Positions 8,607-18,394 of a stretch of DNA of 64,000 nucleotides are shown here, piece by piece. The notes under the pieces were generated by a model that saw only the letters and a program-made list of their open reading frames with translations, was not told where the DNA came from and made no database searches. The DNA is taken from the NCBI GenBank assembly GCA_020630615.1, contig JAHDBA010000002.1, positions 157,289 to 221,288 on the forward strand, read 5' to 3'. This DNA is from Myxococcota bacterium. GTDB taxonomy: Bacteria; Myxococcota; UBA727; JAHDBA01. A program made the position numbers and the translations under genes. Numbering within the stretch: the first letter of the stretch is position 1; each line of letters begins with the position of its first letter.

Positions 8607-9506
8607 ATGTCCAATACTCGATTAGTGATTGTGGGTGGTTTTGATCCCTCTGCGGGAGCTGGGGTGCTGAGCGACTATACCTTCGCAAAAGTGTGGACTG
8701 AAAATATTGAATCGATTCTAACATGCACCACGCTTCAACGTGCAAACTCATTTCAATCGCTTCGCGCGCTACCGACAGATGATTTTCAAGCATCATTGAA
8801 TTGGGTTGAATGGGAACACACGCAAGTATTGAAGACTGGGGCTATGGGCTCGTTTGAAAACCTTGAAGCATTGTGTGAGAAACTTCGAAGTCTTGGAGCT
8901 ATCGCACCAAGGTGGTGGATCCTTGATCCGGTCCGCTTGGCAACGAGCGGTGGGATTTTAATGCATGACTCCGCAGCGTCGAAACCCAATTATTGGAAGT
9001 ATTTGGCTTCCATCTTTGCCGATCTGAACACAACACATATTGTTCTCACACCAAACCGTAGTGAAGGATTAGAAATGATGAAGTCCTTCAACCTGAGTCG
9101 ATCGGACATGCGTCAAGCGTCTCTTGAGAGATGGTCTGAACTCGCGCTTCAATGCATCAAGGCGTTGAATCTGAAGGGACTTCTGATTAAGTCTTTTCGC
9201 GTCTCGGACGAAAGCATCGAAGATCTCTGGGTTGATCCAAAGGGAGAATACCGAAGCTACTCGCAAACTCGACGCCAGGTTGATGCCCATGGGACAGGAT
9301 GTGCATATGCAAGTTCAATCGCTGGGGCATTAACCTCAAAATTAGCCATTGAAGACTCGATTGAGCAGGCCCATCGTATGATGCAAAAAGCTTTGAAGGA
9401 GAGCGAAAGCTCAACTCACAAGGGACGGGTGAATTTACAACAACCGAGTCCAACTCTTCGAAATCGTATCAATACTAAAGCTGGGTGGTCAGAAGATGGT
9501 GGATGA
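8607..9506 (+). CDS. thiD: hydroxymethylpyrimidine/phosphomethylpyrimidine kinase (ThiD family)
   Basis: This is a ribokinase-superfamily kinase of thiamine biosynthesis. The N-terminal GGFDPSAGAGVLSDYTFAK corresponds to the ThiD GxDPSGGAG loop, and the C-terminal DAHGTGCAYASSIAGAL carries the anion hole and catalytic Asp. It phosphorylates HMP or HMP-phosphate. At 299 residues it is longer than typical ThiD (~265). The usual QNT segment appears as LQRANSF. A pyridoxal-kinase-like role cannot be ruled out. The Shine-Dalgarno is GAAGAGG before ATG. tadA starts 11 nt before its stop, so the two are co-transcribed. Confidence 0.8.
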   Translation: MSNTRLVIVGGFDPSAGAGVLSDYTFAKVWTENIESILTCTTLQRANSFQSLRALPTDDFQASLNWVEWEHTQVLKTGAMGSFENLEALCEKLRSLGAIAPRWWILDPVRLATSGGILMHDSAASKPNYWKYLASIFADLNTTHIVLTPNRSEGLEMMKSFNLSRSDMRQASLERWSELALQCIKALNLKGLLIKSFRVSDESIEDLWVDPKGEYRSYSQTRRQVDAHGTGCAYASSIAGALTSKLAIEDSIEQAHRMMQKALKESESSTHKGRVNLQQPSPTLRNRINTKAGWSEDGG

Positions 9507-9999
9507 ACACGGTCAATGGTCTCAAAGGGACCTAACGTACATGTCACGTGCTCTTGAACTGGCTGACCATGCCGCTTCACTTGGGGATGTTCCTGTCGGT
9601 GCCGTCATCGTTCTGGATGATCAAATTATCGGTGAAGGGTGGAATACACGGGAAAACCAAAGGCGCCCAACAGGCCACGCAGAGATCATGGCGATTGAGT
9701 CTGCAGCCTTGCATCTTGCAGCATGGCGACTTCTCGACACCACGATGTATGTCACCTTGGAACCGTGTTTTATGTGTGCGGGTGCCATTGTGAACTCGCG
9801 CATCACTCGAGTCGTGTGTGCTGCTCTAGACCCAAAAGCTGGTGCAATGGTCTCGAAGGGGCATGTGGGCACCACACCCGATTTGAATCACCAAGTCGCT
9901 CTCTCAACAGGTTGCCTTGCCGAGCAAAGCTCGAGGCGCTTGAAGGATTTTTTCAAAGCCCGGCGCGCAGAGATTAAAAAGTCAAAAGCTCTTTCGTAA
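9496..9999 (+). CDS. tadA: tRNA adenosine(34) deaminase TadA
   Basis: This zinc-dependent deaminase converts A34 to inosine in tRNA-Arg(ACG). The motifs are H61-A-E63 (GHAEIMAI) and P-C91-x2-C94 (EPCFMCAGA), the zinc ligands and catalytic Glu of the family. The length of 167 fits bacterial TadA. It overlaps the end of the upstream kinase gene and has its own ATG at 9496. Its 3' end overlaps the opposite-strand TPR gene by 26 nt (9974-9999). Confidence 0.92.
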   Translation: MVDEHGQWSQRDLTYMSRALELADHAASLGDVPVGAVIVLDDQIIGEGWNTRENQRRPTGHAEIMAIESAALHLAAWRLLDTTMYVTLEPCFMCAGAIVNSRITRVVCAALDPKAGAMVSKGHVGTTPDLNHQVALSTGCLAEQSSRRLKDFFKARRAEIKKSKALS

Positions 10000-11470
10000 T
10001 CGATTCGACTTCACCTTCAAGTTCGGTGTCGACAACACGATCAGTCGCGCGTTGACATAGCTCGGTACAAAGATCTTTTTGCATTAGATTCCTTGCCATA
10101 GAAGCGCCTTGAAGGAGCAAATGAACCGGTGTCGCAAAATCTAACATTTCACGTAAGGTGCGGGCTGCATTCGCCGGTTCTTGTCGTTGTGTATAAAGAT
10201 CGACGAGAGAGAAGCGAGTCGCCATATCCATAGGCGTCATGTCCAAGAGCTTGGAAAGAGCGTCTCGTGTTTCGTCGGAGTATCCGCTATTACGGTAGGA
10301 TGCATGGGCTCGAAGGCTCAAGAATTCAATCCATTCTTGACTCAAAAGTTTATGACTTTCGTTCGAAAAAGATTCAAGCTCTTCGATTTTTCCATTGGCA
10401 AAGTCCATTTCATATTTGAGAATCTGAAGACTGCTTTGATGCTCTTCTTCGACTTCGTCTTCAAGCGTAGACAAAAGGATTTCCGCCAAGTCATGTTGGC
10501 CAAGTCGAATCATCAGTGCACATCGATCACGAACAACTTGAAAAGAGTTTGGATACCTTTCGACAAGAGCTTCCAAATGCGTGAGAGCATCGCCATAATG
10601 TTGGAGTTCAATAAGAAGCATGACAAGGGCACGCCCCAACGGATAGTTGTTGGGCGCCAAAACACTTGCCATCTCAAAGAATGTGCCGGCCCGTGCATGG
10701 TCATTTTGGGACAGTGTGATTCGGCCGAGCAAAACCCTCGCGTACGCATGATCGGGGTTTGCAACACAGAGTGAAGTTAAAAGATCAGAGGCGTCTCCGT
10801 ATTCTCCTTTGGCCCATGCAAATGCGGCTCGAGGAAAGCTTCTATCGTTTTTCCCGCTCAATTCCTTGTTGAGAGCAAGCTCAAGTTTTCGAACCAAAAC
10901 AGCGTCGTCCTGCCCAATTAGTAAAACCAAGACGAGGTTCTCAATAAGAAGCGAGATGTTGTGCTTTTCATGGGGAGCGAGAGCATCATGCGTCGATTCA
11001 TCGACGCTCATGCCAAACACATCCGCCGCAAGTGTGATAAGCGAAACGTCGGAGCCGTGAACCTCGTGCGCCAAATGTTGGGACAAAGCAAGCAGGACGT
11101 CCCGGATACTGTCAGGCTCTTCGAATAAACGAATGCTAATTTTAATTAGGTTGTTGACCATCGAAGAAGCAAGGTCGCTGAAGCCTGAGATAAAGTTCTT
11201 GTCTTGGGCTTGCTCTTTGAGTTTCGTGGGTTCTCCGCGCCCAAATACGGCGCACAACCTTTGAGTGAAGAGCGCACCATCTTCAAGCGACTCTTCAGGG
11301 TCTTCCAGGGCTTCACTTCGCTGAACTCTGGCTGTGAAACTTCCTTTAATTGAGTCAAAGACCTCAAAAGATGCCCTTGGTTTTTCATGGCCTTGACTCA
11401 AGGCCGTCAGGGTTGTTTCAGTCGGTAACCCAAAAACACGATATCGGGACGATGTAGAAAGTTCATGCAT
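9974..11470 (-). CDS. TPR-repeat protein
   Basis: This 498-residue protein has TPR-like helical repeats, clearest at residues ~235-330 (FPRAAFAWAKGEYGDASDLL, then YARVLLGRITLSQNDHARAG) and again near the C-terminus (TRFSLVDLYTQRQEPANAA). The N-terminal ~130 residues are unassigned and probably globular. The frame extends upstream to 11845, but that would run through the HAD phosphatase gene in another frame; the first ATG after that gene is 11468-11470. It probably belongs to the mutH-HAD run on the minus strand. No export signal is visible. Role unknown. Confidence 0.75.
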   Translation of the reverse strand: MHELSTSSRYRVFGLPTETTLTALSQGHEKPRASFEVFDSIKGSFTARVQRSEALEDPEESLEDGALFTQRLCAVFGRGEPTKLKEQAQDKNFISGFSDLASSMVNNLIKISIRLFEEPDSIRDVLLALSQHLAHEVHGSDVSLITLAADVFGMSVDESTHDALAPHEKHNISLLIENLVLVLLIGQDDAVLVRKLELALNKELSGKNDRSFPRAAFAWAKGEYGDASDLLTSLCVANPDHAYARVLLGRITLSQNDHARAGTFFEMASVLAPNNYPLGRALVMLLIELQHYGDALTHLEALVERYPNSFQVVRDRCALMIRLGQHDLAEILLSTLEDEVEEEHQSSLQILKYEMDFANGKIEELESFSNESHKLLSQEWIEFLSLRAHASYRNSGYSDETRDALSKLLDMTPMDMATRFSLVDLYTQRQEPANAARTLREMLDFATPVHLLLQGASMARNLMQKDLCTELCQRATDRVVDTELEGEVESITKELLTF

Positions 11471-11519
11471 CAGATAAAGACTATGTCTTCCTAGGGTGAA
11501 TATCGACTTCTTGACCCAT

Positions 11520-12287
11520 TTATTCTCGAGTTGCTTGAACTTTTGCGAGTGCTTCCAGAACCCCAAGACTTGATGGGTTGTCGCAAACAAATTTCGGTAG
11601 AGAATCCAGCTGCTGCAGGCGATCGTTCGAGCGAACCACGTTGGCCACTCCAACACTTTTTGGCAAAAGTTTGAATGCAGATGCATCGTTTGCAGAATCT
11701 CCCAAATAAAGAATCTCTTTCGCCTTAAATTTCTTGAAAAAGAGTTCTTCGATTGCGGCACCCTTTGTGTGTGAGCCGATCCATAGATGAAAATGAATAC
11801 TCGAATAGGTAAAGTTGAGACCCAAAGCCTTGGCCTCGTTTTCAATCGTGCAAAGTTCTTCGCGTGACTGAAGCGAACTTATCTCGTATGCGCGATCGTA
11901 TATTCGTCCGCAATTATCAAGTGATTCCACGATATGACTTTTCGTTCTAAAGATCTCTTCGAGTGCTTTGTCACGTTCTTTAAAGGCGTGCGAGCGTTCA
12001 CTACGGTCCGGAATACTATGCCAAACATCAATAGACTCATCTCTTTTTAATAATGCTGCGGCTCCATTCTCAGCAATCGCAAAGTCGAGGTTGAACCATT
12101 CCAAGAGTACCTGTGCCCATGCGAAAGGCCTGCCGGTCACAATGCCTTGAAAGAGTCCCAACTCTCGTGCGCGCTCAAAGCACTCCAATGTTGTCGCCTG
12201 AAAGCGTCCATTTTGAGTCAATGTTTCGTCAACGTCACACGCGATCATTTGAATGGATGTCAAATCCGCTTGTTCAAGGGCTTGCAT
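11520..12287 (-). CDS. HAD-superfamily hydrolase, Cof/HAD-IIB type
   Basis: All four HAD motifs are present: ACDVDETLT (motif I, nucleophile and acid/base Asp), GIVTGRP (II), KGAAIEELF (III Lys) and LYLGDSANDASAF (IV). The large insert between motifs II and III fits a C2 (HAD-IIB) cap, as in sugar-phosphate phosphatases such as SPP or MPGP. The substrate is unknown. I chose ATG at 12287, preceded by CGAGG, instead of a TTG at 12308. Either way the gene overlaps the end of mutH, which argues for translation coupling. Confidence 0.82.
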   Translation of the reverse strand: MQALEQADLTSIQMIACDVDETLTQNGRFQATTLECFERARELGLFQGIVTGRPFAWAQVLLEWFNLDFAIAENGAAALLKRDESIDVWHSIPDRSERSHAFKERDKALEEIFRTKSHIVESLDNCGRIYDRAYEISSLQSREELCTIENEAKALGLNFTYSSIHFHLWIGSHTKGAAIEELFFKKFKAKEILYLGDSANDASAFKLLPKSVGVANVVRSNDRLQQLDSLPKFVCDNPSSLGVLEALAKVQATRE

Positions 12288-13077
12288 GCGAACCTCGAGA
12301 TAGGCCAAATGTTTTGAGTTCTTCGGGCGAGCCTAGAGATTGGGTCACCAATGTCTTTGTTAAAGAGGGGCGAAGGTAGAAACCAGCGCTTTGCACACTC
12401 TGAGCGTTTCCATTTGCGAGTACGATCTCAACTTGGTCGCTGGCCTTACGGCCTTTCGGGCGAACTTGAAGCCAAGTTCCTCGTGTTGCTGAAAGCGCAT
12501 CTCGGACACCGTGGTAAAGCGCATTGATGTGTGACTCCCAATCTTCACGCAAGATACTTTCTTGCTCAGGGGTTGGGCACCACAAGAAGGGGTAACCAAT
12601 ACGATCTTTGAGGCTGGGGGAAGATTCTTTTCGGAGTACAGGGACCCAAAGAATTCTCTTCATTTTCGACCAGGCTCTCGACTCAACCCATTGATAGCTA
12701 CCAAAATCAACTTGTGGAACACGGCAAATGTAGGTGCTTTCAAAAATCAGACCATCTTCTCGAATTGGAATCGATTTAACTTCGACCCCAAGATGTAAAA
12801 AATCTGGGCCACTCTGGCTGGGGTTATCAATTCGCAATGCCTTTTCAATCACTTCACCTTGCCAGCCTTTGTGTTTTGGTTGGTAACTCAAATGTTGTGA
12901 TTGGCTGTGTTGCGCATCGATCAAACATTCAATATTTTCGCCTGCGATTTGATCAGCGATCATGAACAACTCTTGGATATTTGTCGGTGTTTTTTGAGAG
13001 CCTGTATTGCGAACGCCAAGACTCAACTGACTTAAGTCCTTAACTTTCTTCGATTGTAACTCTTGGTTGAGGGGCAT
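12274..13077 (-). CDS. mutH: DNA mismatch repair endonuclease MutH
   Basis: This 267-residue protein matches the MutH/Sau3AI nuclease fold, and its details are those of MutH. GWQGEVIE provides the first acidic residue (E78), then PDFLHLGVEVKSIP carries the D92...E99-x-K101 catalytic triad, aligned with D70, E77 and K79 of E. coli MutH. The later segments KRILWVPV, LREDWE and GFYLRPS also follow MutH. The enzyme nicks the unmethylated strand at hemimethylated GATC once activated by MutL. A restriction enzyme of the Sau3AI family is less likely given the length and the matching C-terminal segments. No mutS, mutL or dam gene is in the window. Confidence 0.88.
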   Translation of the reverse strand: MPLNQELQSKKVKDLSQLSLGVRNTGSQKTPTNIQELFMIADQIAGENIECLIDAQHSQSQHLSYQPKHKGWQGEVIEKALRIDNPSQSGPDFLHLGVEVKSIPIREDGLIFESTYICRVPQVDFGSYQWVESRAWSKMKRILWVPVLRKESSPSLKDRIGYPFLWCPTPEQESILREDWESHINALYHGVRDALSATRGTWLQVRPKGRKASDQVEIVLANGNAQSVQSAGFYLRPSLTKTLVTQSLGSPEELKTFGLSRGSHASP

Positions 13078-13160
13078 CTTGACGTCCTAACTCTATATTC
13101 TAAATTCGAGGGCGCTTTCGGCGTACATGTGTCGCTATCAATAGGTTGGAGGTAATCATC

Positions 13161-14195
13161 ATGACAGAATCGGTAATCGAAATCCATGACCTGCATAAAC
13201 GTTATCAGTCTACGCAGGCTTTGAAAGGAATATCATTGGAAGTCCCTCGTGGACAAGTTTTAGGTTTCTTAGGGCCAAATGGTGCTGGCAAATCGACAAC
13301 AATGAAGATTTTGACGGGCTATATCGCACAGAGCTCCGGTTCGGCCAAAGTTTGTGGTATCGAAGTTGCTGACGATCGCGTCGCTGCACGCTCAAAGATT
13401 GGATACCTTTCGGAGTCAAACCCTCTCTATGATGACATGATGGTTGCAGAATATCTCAGTTATTGCGCCAATGTCCGTGGTTTCACCGGGCACGATGCAG
13501 ATGAAAAGTTAAAGAGTGCCGCTTCTCGTTGTGGCATCGCATCCCGCTTGGGGCATGATATCCGTTCGCTTTCAAAAGGTCTTCGACAGCGGGTCGGTCT
13601 TGCTCAAGCAATCTTGGGGGACCCGGAACTGCTCATCTTGGATGAACCCACAACGGGTCTTGACCCCAACCAAGTTATCGAAATACGCAATCTGATTATG
13701 GAGCTCGGCCAAGAGAAAACAGTATTGATGAGCACCCATATCATGCCTGAAGTACAAGCAACGTGTTCTCGTGTCGTGATTATCGCAGAAGGTCAGATTG
13801 TTGCCGATGCCGCACCTGACAAGTTACTTCACGAAGGGTCAACAATCGATTTGGAAGTGATTTCATCTGCAGAAGCCAACTCAAAAACGAAACTTACCAC
13901 TGCAATACAAAAGTTGAGTGGGATTGTTGGGGTTCAAGAGCGCCAAGTGGCTGCCGATCAAAGTTGGGCATTCAAAATTGATGTAGAAGGTGGTGACCCT
14001 CGGCGTGAGCTGGCGCACCTTCTTATGGAACATCGCTTCCCGGTCCTTAAACTCGAGCAAGAATCAATTTCTCTAGAAGAGACCTTTAGAAAACTCACAA
14101 TGACCGACATGTCGAATATTGAGAATCTTGAGGTGAACGCGGGTGAAAGGAATCAGGACGCGAACACACAAAAAGCAAACGAGGTGAATGCATGA
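13161..14195 (+). CDS. ABC transporter ATP-binding protein (GldA-like)
   Basis: This is the ATPase of an ABC-2 type exporter. The Walker A is GPNGAGKSTT, the signature region is LSKGLRQRVGLAQAI, and Walker B is LLILDEPTTGLDP, followed by the H-loop STHIM. After residue ~220 comes a C-terminal regulatory domain and a disordered acidic tail. The start is ATG at 13161, with GGAGG 8 nt upstream; the frame can be extended to TTG at 13146 but that would bury the Shine-Dalgarno. The next gene overlaps it by 4 nt (ATGA), so it works with the GldF/GldG-like permease downstream. Confidence 0.9.
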   Translation: MTESVIEIHDLHKRYQSTQALKGISLEVPRGQVLGFLGPNGAGKSTTMKILTGYIAQSSGSAKVCGIEVADDRVAARSKIGYLSESNPLYDDMMVAEYLSYCANVRGFTGHDADEKLKSAASRCGIASRLGHDIRSLSKGLRQRVGLAQAILGDPELLILDEPTTGLDPNQVIEIRNLIMELGQEKTVLMSTHIMPEVQATCSRVVIIAEGQIVADAAPDKLLHEGSTIDLEVISSAEANSKTKLTTAIQKLSGIVGVQERQVAADQSWAFKIDVEGGDPRRELAHLLMEHRFPVLKLEQESISLEETFRKLTMTDMSNIENLEVNAGERNQDANTQKANEVNA

Positions 14196-16561
14196 GTACG
14201 ATTCGAAGTCTCTATTCAAAAGAGATTAAAGCCTATTTTAACTCCCCTGTGGCCTACGTTGTCTTAGGCGTCTTTCTTCTTGCTGCAGGCTCACTCTACT
14301 ATTTTGTTCTCTCGGGTGGGGTTTTTGCAACAGAACGCGCTTCAATGCGAGGTCTTTTCGCCTTCTTGCCGTGGCTCTTCATGGTTCTTGCGCCCGCGTT
14401 AACCATGCGTCTCTTTGCTGAAGAAAAGAAAACCGGAACAATTGAATCGTTAATGACTTTACCCCTAACCGAGCGGCAAGTTGTTATCGCAAAATTCTTG
14501 GCATCATGGACAGTTGCGGGTTTGGGTATTCTCTTGACGATCCCTTTCGCAATCTCACTGTCTTTTATGGTCCCCGCTGAAGTGTCGATTGATTACGGCC
14601 CGGTACTGGGCTCATACTTTGGCGCGATTCTGCTCTCTGGCGTTTTCTGTGCGCTTGGACTTTTGTGTAGTGCAATAACACGGGACCAAATGGTGAGCTT
14701 TATAGTTGCCTTGGCTTTATGTTTTGTCTTCATTATCGCGGACGCTCTGTCACAGCTCGTAGAGGGCCCTTTGGGTGAAGTCGTTCAATACCTCTCGGTC
14801 ACACATCATTTTCAAGGCATCTCACGGGGGGTCATCGATACACGAAACCTACTCTATTACGTTACCGTTATTGGGCTCGCTCTCTATCTAACGATTCGCT
14901 TTTTGGTGCGTGAGCGTGAAGACATGCACCGTAACGCAAGTTTAAGCGCACATGCGATGTCGGGTCTGGATAGCTTTCTGTTAATTGCCAGTGCCGTGGG
15001 TTCAATCGCATTGGTCAATTTGTTGGCGACCGATTTCTTTGTCCGCTTTGATATGACGAAGTCGGGTGCCTATACCCTCTCAAGTGCAACACGAACCACG
15101 CTTGAAGGCCTGGAAGACCCCGTTACGGTACGGGCTTATTTCTCGAAAGACTTACCGCCTCAACTCGCAAACGTCCGTCAATATACGAAAGATATGCTTG
15201 AGGAATATCGTAATGTGTCCGGCGGCAATTTCCGTTTTGAGTTCCTCGATCCACAAGCGGAAGAAAGCGATGAAGATCGTGCCACCAAACGTGAAGTGAA
15301 ACGTGACATATTTGGTCGTAGCATGCGAGAGCAGACCTCCGTTGAGCGCGAGTTACAAGCACTTGGTATTCAGGCGGTGGAGCTACAAGTTCTGGAAGAC
15401 GATGCTGCGAAACAACAACGAGCCTACATGGGTCTTGCCTTTCAGTATCACGACAACAAAGAAGCGATTCCTTTTGTGCAGAGCAGTGAGACCCTTGAAT
15501 ACGACATGACCTCCCTTCTGAGAAAACTTGTGCGACCGAGTGTACCAGTGGTTGGTGTACTACAAGGCGAAGCCTTCCCCAAAATTGATGAATCGCTCAC
15601 AATGTTGAAACGTGTGGTTGAGCAAAACTACGAGTTACGAGCAATCGATGTTGATGCTGAAGACTTTGCGATGCCGACAGATTTGGATGCCTTGGTTGTC
15701 GTGGGGCCTAAATCGACGCTCCCCGAATCGCTATTGAAAGAGATCGATGCCTTAGTGTCCTCAGGAACCAATGCCGCTCTGTTAATCAGTAGCGTTGATG
15801 CCAACCTGCGGGAGTTCAATCCGACCCAAGTGAGAAGTGGTCTTGAGACCTTGGCTGCCCATTATGGCGTTGAAGTTGGGCAGGAACTTGTTGCAGACGT
15901 AGAGTCCACACAGTTAACAATGCAGGTCCCCTCAAAACTTGGCCGAATGATGCGACAAGTTCCCTATCCTATGATTCCAGAACTCAAAAATCTTGTGGGC
16001 GAAAGCATTTTGACCCGAGGCGTACAAGGTTTGGTGATACCTTTCAGCACCGAGCTTAAACTCAAGGAAGGTGTGCAAGGGGAGGCACTCATCCAATCCA
16101 GTGCACAAAGTTGGTTGGAGAGCTTCAGCCCACAAAACCTCGCCCCGCAGCGCCAGTATACGAAAGATGAGGTGAACTTTGACGGGCCACACACGATGGC
16201 GGTGACCCTCGAAGGACCCTTGAGTTCAAAGTTTGAGGGTACGAATTCAGAGAGTCCTGAAACACGCCTCTTAATCTCTGGATCGGGTTCATGGTTGAGC
16301 GATGATTTTATGAGCAATGGCAATGCTTTAATGGCGATGAATATGATTGATTGGTTGGTCCTGGATTCAGACTTGATTGCGGTTCGGGCTAAAACATCCA
16401 TGGAACAACCGATTGATCGAGAACTATCGAAGTCAACACGTACAATGATCAAATATGGCAATGTCGTGGGAGCACCCTTACTTCTCGTTCTCTATGGTTT
16501 AACGCGACGCGCACGACGACAATCTGAACGTGCACGTTGGTCTAAGGAGGTGTCAGCATGA
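14192..16561 (+). CDS. fused ABC-2 permease and GldG-like domain protein
   Basis: This 789-residue membrane protein has two modules. Residues ~1-245 form a GldF-type ABC-2 permease with about six membrane segments (starting YFNSPVAYVVLGVFLL). Residues ~255-770 form a GldG-like part: a membrane segment (FLLIASAVGSIALVNLL), the extracytoplasmic domain starting YTLSSATRTTLEGLEDPVTV, and a final membrane segment (APLLLVLYGL). In Bacteroidetes, GldF and GldG are separate gliding-linked proteins; in Myxococcota this fused form commonly sits with a DUF4340 protein. The substrate is not known. It overlaps both neighbours by 4 nt. Confidence 0.87.
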   Translation: MSTIRSLYSKEIKAYFNSPVAYVVLGVFLLAAGSLYYFVLSGGVFATERASMRGLFAFLPWLFMVLAPALTMRLFAEEKKTGTIESLMTLPLTERQVVIAKFLASWTVAGLGILLTIPFAISLSFMVPAEVSIDYGPVLGSYFGAILLSGVFCALGLLCSAITRDQMVSFIVALALCFVFIIADALSQLVEGPLGEVVQYLSVTHHFQGISRGVIDTRNLLYYVTVIGLALYLTIRFLVREREDMHRNASLSAHAMSGLDSFLLIASAVGSIALVNLLATDFFVRFDMTKSGAYTLSSATRTTLEGLEDPVTVRAYFSKDLPPQLANVRQYTKDMLEEYRNVSGGNFRFEFLDPQAEESDEDRATKREVKRDIFGRSMREQTSVERELQALGIQAVELQVLEDDAAKQQRAYMGLAFQYHDNKEAIPFVQSSETLEYDMTSLLRKLVRPSVPVVGVLQGEAFPKIDESLTMLKRVVEQNYELRAIDVDAEDFAMPTDLDALVVVGPKSTLPESLLKEIDALVSSGTNAALLISSVDANLREFNPTQVRSGLETLAAHYGVEVGQELVADVESTQLTMQVPSKLGRMMRQVPYPMIPELKNLVGESILTRGVQGLVIPFSTELKLKEGVQGEALIQSSAQSWLESFSPQNLAPQRQYTKDEVNFDGPHTMAVTLEGPLSSKFEGTNSESPETRLLISGSGSWLSDDFMSNGNALMAMNMIDWLVLDSDLIAVRAKTSMEQPIDRELSKSTRTMIKYGNVVGAPLLLVLYGLTRRARRQSERARWSKEVSA

Positions 16562-18060
16562 GTTCATCCAGACGGGTAGGTCCACTACGAGTTGAAACTT
16601 TAGTTTCGGTCTCTCTTTTCTTTGTGCTCGCAGCACTTTATCTTTTCACGCGGCCCGACCGTGTATCTTCTGGGATGCAGGCCATGCAATTACAGACCTT
16701 TGAGCCATCCGAAGTTCAAAAGATTCGGATAAGCGGCACCCAGAATTTTACATTGGTGAACAAGGGTGAAACTTGGATGATCGCAAAAGGCGATGAGAAT
16801 GAAGGGCTGGTACCCGCAGACTCCAACGCAGTTGCTTTCGCACTACGCGAGCTCTCGGGTTTGCGTAGCGAAACGGTGGTCACGGTGCGTGAAGACAAAT
16901 ATGAATCCTATGAAGTTAGCGAGGACAAAGGGCTCCATATTACCCTTGAGGGTTTGCAAGGAACGCTACTCGAAGGTACAATTGGTTCCAACGCCAAAAG
17001 CAAAGGTTTCTATTTTAAGAAGAAAGGAGAAAAGGAAGTTTTCATCACGGAAGGACAAGCGCGCACTGCGCTTTCGAAAAACTTTCTCAATTGGCGTCGT
17101 AAGACACTCACAACTTTTGCGGGTGAACATGTTGATAGTATTCAGGTTGTCAATGCCGATCAGACGAGCCAGCGATTCCTTCAATCCGAGGGCACCTGGT
17201 CGACACGTCTGAGCGATAGCTTGGCAGGCCAAGGCTACCAACTTGACGCAAAGCGAGTTCGCGAGTTTGCCACGGCAATTACCAATCTACGTGCGAAAGA
17301 CTTTATTGAGGATTGGGATGTCAATGCAAGTGGAACCACTCTACTTCGAAGTTTTGAACTCAAGTCAAAAGACGACACACAAAGCTTCAAGCTCTACCAA
17401 GTTAAGGGGAGTGAGGCGGCTGAAGAGGTATCGTATTACGCTACAAACTCAACGGACGCCTTGGTTTACACGATACCGGAATATTCGGCGAAGAAACTCA
17501 TGAAGAACACAGATGCACTTTGTGACCATCACCTTGTGCCGAAAACAAAAATCGCCAAGATTCGTCTTCAGGGGCCCGAGCTGAACTTTGCTATGCAATT
17601 GAATAATGACGTCTGGGCCCTAAACGATGGAATATTGATGCCTGAAGCCACGATCTTTGATGGCGCGCGTGCAAAGAGTTTTGCCCGAGAGCTTGAAAAG
17701 CTTGAAGCTAAGAAAATTTTGACGGCGCCTATCGAAATGGGTGCTTCAAGAATCACCTTGATTATCGAAGACGAGTCGGGCACCTCACAGACGATTCAGC
17801 TGGCCACGCAAGAACTTGAGCGCGAAGAAGGTGGTAACGTCATGCTCGCAAGGCATGAAGGCGGTCTTTCTTATGAAGTTCCTGTGTTTCAGGCGCGTAA
17901 GCTTTTGAGCCCCTTTGATGAAGTGAAGGAAGTGCCACCACCCCGTGGAGGCATGCCGGGCATGAATGGAATGCCCGGCATGGGTGGAGGCATGGAAAAC
18001 CTACCACCGGAACTACAACAACAATTGATGCAAGCCTTGCAACAACAAGGAATGCGATAA
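16558..18060 (+). CDS. DUF4340 domain protein, partner of the GldG-type ABC system
   Basis: This 500-residue protein has one N-terminal membrane segment ([16 protein letters not shown]) and a large extracytoplasmic region made of repeated beta-alpha modules. That matches DUF4340, often encoded next to GldFG-type ABC genes. The C-terminus is low complexity: a Gly/Met/Pro stretch ([15 protein letters not shown]) and a Gln-rich tail. It is translationally coupled to the permease gene (4 nt overlap). Probably a periplasm-facing accessory of the exporter; substrate unknown. Confidence 0.85.
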   Translation: MSSSRRVGPLRVETLVSVSLFFVLAALYLFTRPDRVSSGMQAMQLQTFEPSEVQKIRISGTQNFTLVNKGETWMIAKGDENEGLVPADSNAVAFALRELSGLRSETVVTVREDKYESYEVSEDKGLHITLEGLQGTLLEGTIGSNAKSKGFYFKKKGEKEVFITEGQARTALSKNFLNWRRKTLTTFAGEHVDSIQVVNADQTSQRFLQSEGTWSTRLSDSLAGQGYQLDAKRVREFATAITNLRAKDFIEDWDVNASGTTLLRSFELKSKDDTQSFKLYQVKGSEAAEEVSYYATNSTDALVYTIPEYSAKKLMKNTDALCDHHLVPKTKIAKIRLQGPELNFAMQLNNDVWALNDGILMPEATIFDGARAKSFARELEKLEAKKILTAPIEMGASRITLIIEDESGTSQTIQLATQELEREEGGNVMLARHEGGLSYEVPVFQARKLLSPFDEVKEVPPPRGGMPGMNGMPGMGGGMENLPPELQQQLMQALQQQGMR

Positions 18061-18064
18061 TCGC

Positions 18065-18394
18065 GTGCGCGAGAAGCAACACACCATTCGCTTTCATGTA
18101 CGCCTTTTACGGGCGTGCATTTTTTTTTATCAGCGTGTCATAAGCCCACTTTTTCCACCCACGTGTCGCTTTCAGCCCACATGCTCAAGTTATGCCCTTG
18201 AGGCATTAGAGGAACATGGCGCCCTACGGGGGAGCTGGCTTTCATTGTGTCGCATGATGCGTTGTCACCCATGGGGGGGCTCAGGTTATGACCCAGTACC
18301 GCATGCTTGTCATGCGCAGAGTTTCAATGCAAAAAAACAAGACGCAAGTGCTTTGGAGGAAGAAGTGGGAGAAGACTCAATCACGTCATGTTAA
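18065..18394 (+). CDS. yidD: membrane protein insertion efficiency factor YidD
   Basis: This is a short YidD family protein (109 residues). It shows the amphipathic [24 protein letters not shown], then [15 protein letters not shown], and [15 protein letters not shown], which together are diagnostic. YidD helps YidC insert inner-membrane proteins. It usually lies between rnpA and yidC, but here it follows the GldG/DUF4340 genes by 4 nt, starting at GTG. The C-terminal ~25 residues past DPVP are extra and polar. Its stop codon interlocks with that of the convergent FHA gene. Confidence 0.9.
   Translation: MREKQHTIRFHVRLLRACIFFYQRVISPLFPPTCRFQPTCSSYALEALEEHGALRGSWLSLCRMMRCHPWGGSGYDPVPHACHAQSFNAKKQDASALEEEVGEDSITSC

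Noticed and set aside
11471..11845. Upstream extension of the TPR protein
   Set aside because: The frame continues but overlaps the HAD phosphatase in another frame and has no protein-like pattern there; the first good ATG is at 11470.
12274..13077. MutH gene as a Sau3AI-type restriction enzyme
   Set aside because: The length, the D...ExK spacing and the C-terminal segments follow MutH, and no methyltransferase gene is adjacent.
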